A stretch of DNA of 16,629 nt from positions 1-16,629 of the forward strand of contig CAJORD010000098.1 of NCBI GenBank assembly GCA_905236605.1. Direction: 5' to 3'. Numbering within the stretch: the stretch's first letter is position 1; every line of letters begins with the position of its first letter. The notes under the pieces were generated by a model. The model did not search any database. It was not told the origin of the DNA and saw only the letters and a program-made list of their open reading frames with translations. The DNA is from an uncultured Synergistales bacterium. Its GTDB lineage: Bacteria > Synergistota > Synergistia > Synergistales > Aminobacteriaceae. Positions 14,485 through 16,629 of this stretch are shown one piece after another. The position numbers and the translations under genes are program-made.

Positions 14485-14718
14485 TTATTTCTTTGTTTTT
14501 AGCACAGCCGGAGCAAGACAAAGAGCAAGCAGCAGGAACATAAACACATTCCTCACTCCTAACGCTTCACTTCTCACTAAAACACAGCCTCCGCTTGAGC
14601 CTTTTATAGTTTTGCCTCCGTTGTTCTGATATTCCGCAACAAGTTCAGCCGTATTGAACGTTAAATTTGCTTCGTCATTCCAAGTCTGGCCGCCATTCGT
14701 CGAAGTCTGAACAGGATT
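14485..14718 (-). pseudogene. Piece 4: C-terminal end with Synergist-CTERM-like sorting signal
   Basis: From NPVQTSTNGGQTWNDEANL the frame runs to the TAA at 14485-14487. After EYQNNGGKTIKG comes GSSGGC (about 14584-14604), then the hydrophobic stretch VFMFLLLALCLAPAVL and the basic tail KTKK. A Gly/Ser-Gly-Gly-Cys motif, a membrane helix and a basic end are the plan of the Synergist-CTERM sorting signal, which is known only from Synergistota. The attribution comes from pattern memory, not from a profile search. This signal would anchor the protein to the cell envelope. Confidence 0.7.
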
Positions 14719-15740
14719 ACGTCTGCTGGCTCTAAAGGATCTGAATCTTCTGCCGCAGGAAGGACAGCTGAAGCCGCCACGGTGTTTCCCGTCAGTTTTA
14801 TGTCCGCACTGTTTACCCTCCAGCAGACTGCAGTATCTTTCGAGAGCGTGAATGTTTTTACGAGAGTGTAATTAAATGTTCCGTCCGCCGCTACCTGATT
14901 ATCAGGATCTACCGGGCGAATCGTGTAATGCGCTATGTCAAAGTCGCTGTTGGCTTTATCCGGATTGTTGCTCTTGCTATAAGCCGCTAAAATAAAATCC
15001 TGTTCTTCAGTTTCGCCTTCTTCAAGCTCAAGCGTTATAGGGCCGGTGTATTTTACAGGCTCCTCTCCCACGCCTTTTAAGGTCAGCTGATAATAAATTT
15101 CAGCGTCAGGGTCTTCACAGAAAAGATAAATTTTTTGTGAGCCATAATAAACTCCCTCTGGCGGATAAGCGTATGGTTCTTCGACTTGAGGCGCGCCGTC
15201 AACAAATATTTCGAGAGTAACATCAGTGCTTACATTATCGGGATTACTTACATTTGCGGGCAGATTAACAGTTCCGCTGAACACATAAAAGCGCGGCGCA
15301 TTCCCGTCTTCGGCTTTCTCGCCGGCGACTTCATTGTAAGAAATCCAGACCTCTTCATCTTCATCAATAAGGGAATCGCTGTTGTAGTAATAGCTCTCAT
15401 AGTCCGACTCATTCCAAGTTACGGGCAATTTTTCAATGGCTCCGCTTTCATACAGGACATCAACGGACGTTCTCTGGCTCAATAAAGTTTTTACGTTTAC
15501 GTCTTTCACATAATCTGAAACTAAATCGTCAACTTCTCCTACATCAAGAAGCACCTGATCTCCTTCGGCACTAATTTTTACTTCGGCAACGTTCAAGTAG
15601 TCCAAGTCCGAAAATTCAGCAACAGAAACAGCCGCAACCTGCGTTGTCTCATTTTCATACAGAGAATCATCAGCACGAAGCCAAGCCATCGCAACATTCG
15701 GGGAATGATTATCTCCGATTTTTGCAATATATTCGATCAA
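14661..15740 (-). pseudogene. Piece 3: acidic linker and chitobiase-C-terminal-like domain
   Basis: The 359 codons continue the surface protein with IEYIAKIGDNHSPNVAMAWLRADDS, then an acidic, Tyr/Ser-rich region. Around residues 190-275 a beta-rich domain reads YPPEGVYYGSQKIYLFCEDP then AEIYYQLTLKG, KYTGPITLELEEGE and IHYTI-like ending, a pattern seen in the C-terminal chitobiase/hexosaminidase-type domains common in bacterial surface proteins. The next segment, NYTLVKTFTLSKDTAVCWRVNSADIKLTGN, is also beta-rich. The reading frame leaves the logical protein near 14720; the last residues (LRRMAARLGMTKQI) are an out-of-frame tail. TTG at 15740 is only the first possible start after the previous shift and has no ribosome binding site. 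Confidence 0.7.
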
Positions 15741-15943
15741 AGTAAACCGGTGAGATTGTCGAAGCTGAATTTATTCCGCAGTTTCGAACAGAAATTTTCA
15801 AAATTCTTCGTGTCGCTGGCATGAAGCGCGTACATGACATCTCGGAGCGAGTCCTCTAAGGCTCGGTCAGTTATTTTAAGACCGTTCAATCCCATATTAA
15901 ACCCGTAACCTCCGTCGTATCCTTTTGCGACGTATCTATCACT
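15737..15943 (-). pseudogene. Piece 2: frame-shifted middle segment
   Basis: A 68-residue open stretch reading SDRYVAKGYDGGYGFNMG at its start, with ITDRALEDSLRDVMYALHAS in the middle and NKFSFDNLTGLL at its end. It links the hydrolase part to piece 3, where LIEYIAKIGDNHSPN continues in the next frame. It has no start codon or ribosome binding site of its own, which supports it being part of a broken gene. Confidence 0.65.
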
Positions 15944-16629
15944 CTAATAACGAACTATCTGCACTGGGATTAACCGCCTTAAGCTGAATTTTCATTTTTT
16001 CAAGCGCGGAGGCATAGTCTGAAGTCGCTCCCCAATAATAAGAATAATTGTCGTATAAATTATTGCCGTCCGAAGTAACTTTGTTATACCCTGAACCCGG
16101 AATGTAATGATCGACACCGTAACGCATGAATTTCAGTGGCTGTGGCGCAACCTTCGGCACGATGTCCGCGAGGTCAACAACGTTATGGATACAGTAATAT
16201 TCTTCCTGCCCGTATTTTAGTGTATCACGCCAGCCTCCTCTGGGCGTTGCGAACGTGTAAGCTACGACTTGGCTGTTTGTGTCATGGCAAAGCTCGACAA
16301 GACGCTTAGCTGTTAAGTTGCTTACTGCTGCTGCGCGTGAATAACCGGCAATCCAAAAGACGAATTTTTTGTCAGCATTGAGCGTAAGTTTATTGTCTTC
16401 GGATATAATCGCCCCGTTATCTTGGCTGTTCACATATGTTACAAGCTCATTGTAAACTTTCGTTGCCGAGTCGGAAAAGCCTTTGGCCTCGCCTTTAGCG
16501 TCATCGCTGCCGTCATTGTTATTTCCGTTACCTAACGTTACGTTGCTGATCCATTCTTTTTCGTAGTTTGCACCGCGCACCGCAATCGGAATTAATATGC
16601 GTCCGTCGCTTAAAGTTTTCCAGCCGAAA
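15939..16629 (-). pseudogene. Piece 1: class 3 lipase-like alpha/beta hydrolase region
   Basis: The frame is open to the window edge (upstream residues read GWKTLSDGRILIPIAVRGAN), so the GTG at 16580 is not the real start. ILIPIAVRGANYEKEWISN is the strand that precedes the lid in class 3 lipases. FVFWIAGYSRAAAVSNLTAKR contains the nucleophile elbow G-Y-S-R-A, with Ser as nucleophile and Ala where Gly is usual. VVAYTFATPRGG follows, as in family members, and DLADIVPKVAP supplies the likely acidic residue (Asp in NVVDLADIVP). A His in GVDHYIPGSGY could complete the triad. The piece ends at a TGA (15939-15941) just after a frame change. The substrate could be a lipid or other ester; I cannot tell which. 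Confidence 0.75.

Larger units (their letters stand above)
14485..16629 (-). pseudogene. Lipase-like surface protein with Synergist-CTERM-like signal, frame broken three times, 5' end beyond the window
   Basis: Four reading-frame pieces in the same order and strand join into one logical protein. Piece 1 (15939-16629) is the alpha/beta hydrolase part with GYSRAAA. Piece 2 (15737-15943) continues it in another frame. Piece 3 (14661-15740) carries a long acidic region and a chitobiase-C-terminal-like domain. Piece 4 (14485-14718) carries a Cys-containing sorting signal. The breaks lie near 15941-15944, 15738-15742 and 14719-14723, and each needs a one-base insertion or equivalent indel to restore frame. 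There are no nonsense codons inside the pieces other than those caused by the shifts. The reading frame is open to the right edge, so the N-terminus is not seen. No other gene in the window is broken, which favours real decay over uniformly poor sequence, but local assembly error cannot be excluded. Confidence 0.8.

Noticed and set aside
14701..14830. Zinc-ribbon-like reading CGHKTDGKHRGGFSCPSCG on the minus strand in the frame of piece 4, upstream of its real start
   Set aside because: The other frame there reads as a normal continuation of the beta-rich surface protein (VNSADIKLTGNTVAASAVLP). The Cys pattern most likely arises by chance from shadow reading.
15738..15740. TTG at 15740 as the real start of a separate 359-residue protein
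   Set aside because: No ribosome binding site is present and the preceding frame continues the same domain directly; it is a fragment of the broken gene.

Overview
The window looks like a chromosomal segment of a diderm, anaerobic, moderately AT-rich bacterium, most likely a member of Synergistota. The strongest clue is at the right edge: a surface protein on the minus strand ends in a Gly/Ser-Gly-Gly-Cys motif, a hydrophobic helix and a short basic tail, which resembles the Synergist-CTERM sorting signal. A ctsR-clpC pair next to outer-membrane-type secretion families (CsgG, LPP20, FlgT-like), an [FeFe] hydrogenase and a rubrerythrin fits this; a Negativicutes-type diderm Firmicute is the main alternative.

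Layout. 1-1778 (minus): ctsR and the N-terminal part of clpC, a heat-shock operon that runs off the left edge. Facing it across 132 bp with divergent promoters is def-fmt (1911-3343, plus), for deformylation and formylation of initiator Met; both genes start with TTG. 3381-8587 (minus) is a tight six-gene operon of exported proteins, in transcription order: an LPP20-like protein with a C-terminal domain, a 94-residue LPP20-like paralogue, a FlgT-like protein with a duplicated C-terminal module, a small Ala-rich protein, a compact CsgG protein, and a CsgG protein with a Lys/Pro-rich linker and a TPR tail. It ends at a strong intrinsic terminator (3342-3375). No curli subunit genes are present, so the set resembles flagellar outer-membrane ring parts (FlgP, FlgT) combined with CsgG proteins more than a curli system. 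8740-11565 (plus): a Nudix hydrolase of ADP-ribose pyrophosphatase type and a methyl-accepting chemotaxis protein, ended by a terminator. 11661-13181: a stand-alone [FeFe] hydrogenase resembling group B. 13235-13774: rubrerythrin, with its own terminator. 13844-14404: a NeuD/PglD-like acyltransferase with no visible ribosome binding site. 14485-16629 (minus): a lipase-like surface protein broken by three frame changes, open at the right edge.

The genes form several unrelated transcription units: protein quality control, start of translation, an envelope or motility apparatus, nucleotide clean-up, chemotaxis, anaerobic hydrogen and peroxide metabolism, glycan modification and a decaying surface hydrolase. 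The best candidate for an undescribed system is the six-gene exported operon. The longest gene-free stretches are 8588-8739 and 1779-1910, which hold divergent promoters. I saw no tRNA, rRNA, insertion sequence or CRISPR array.
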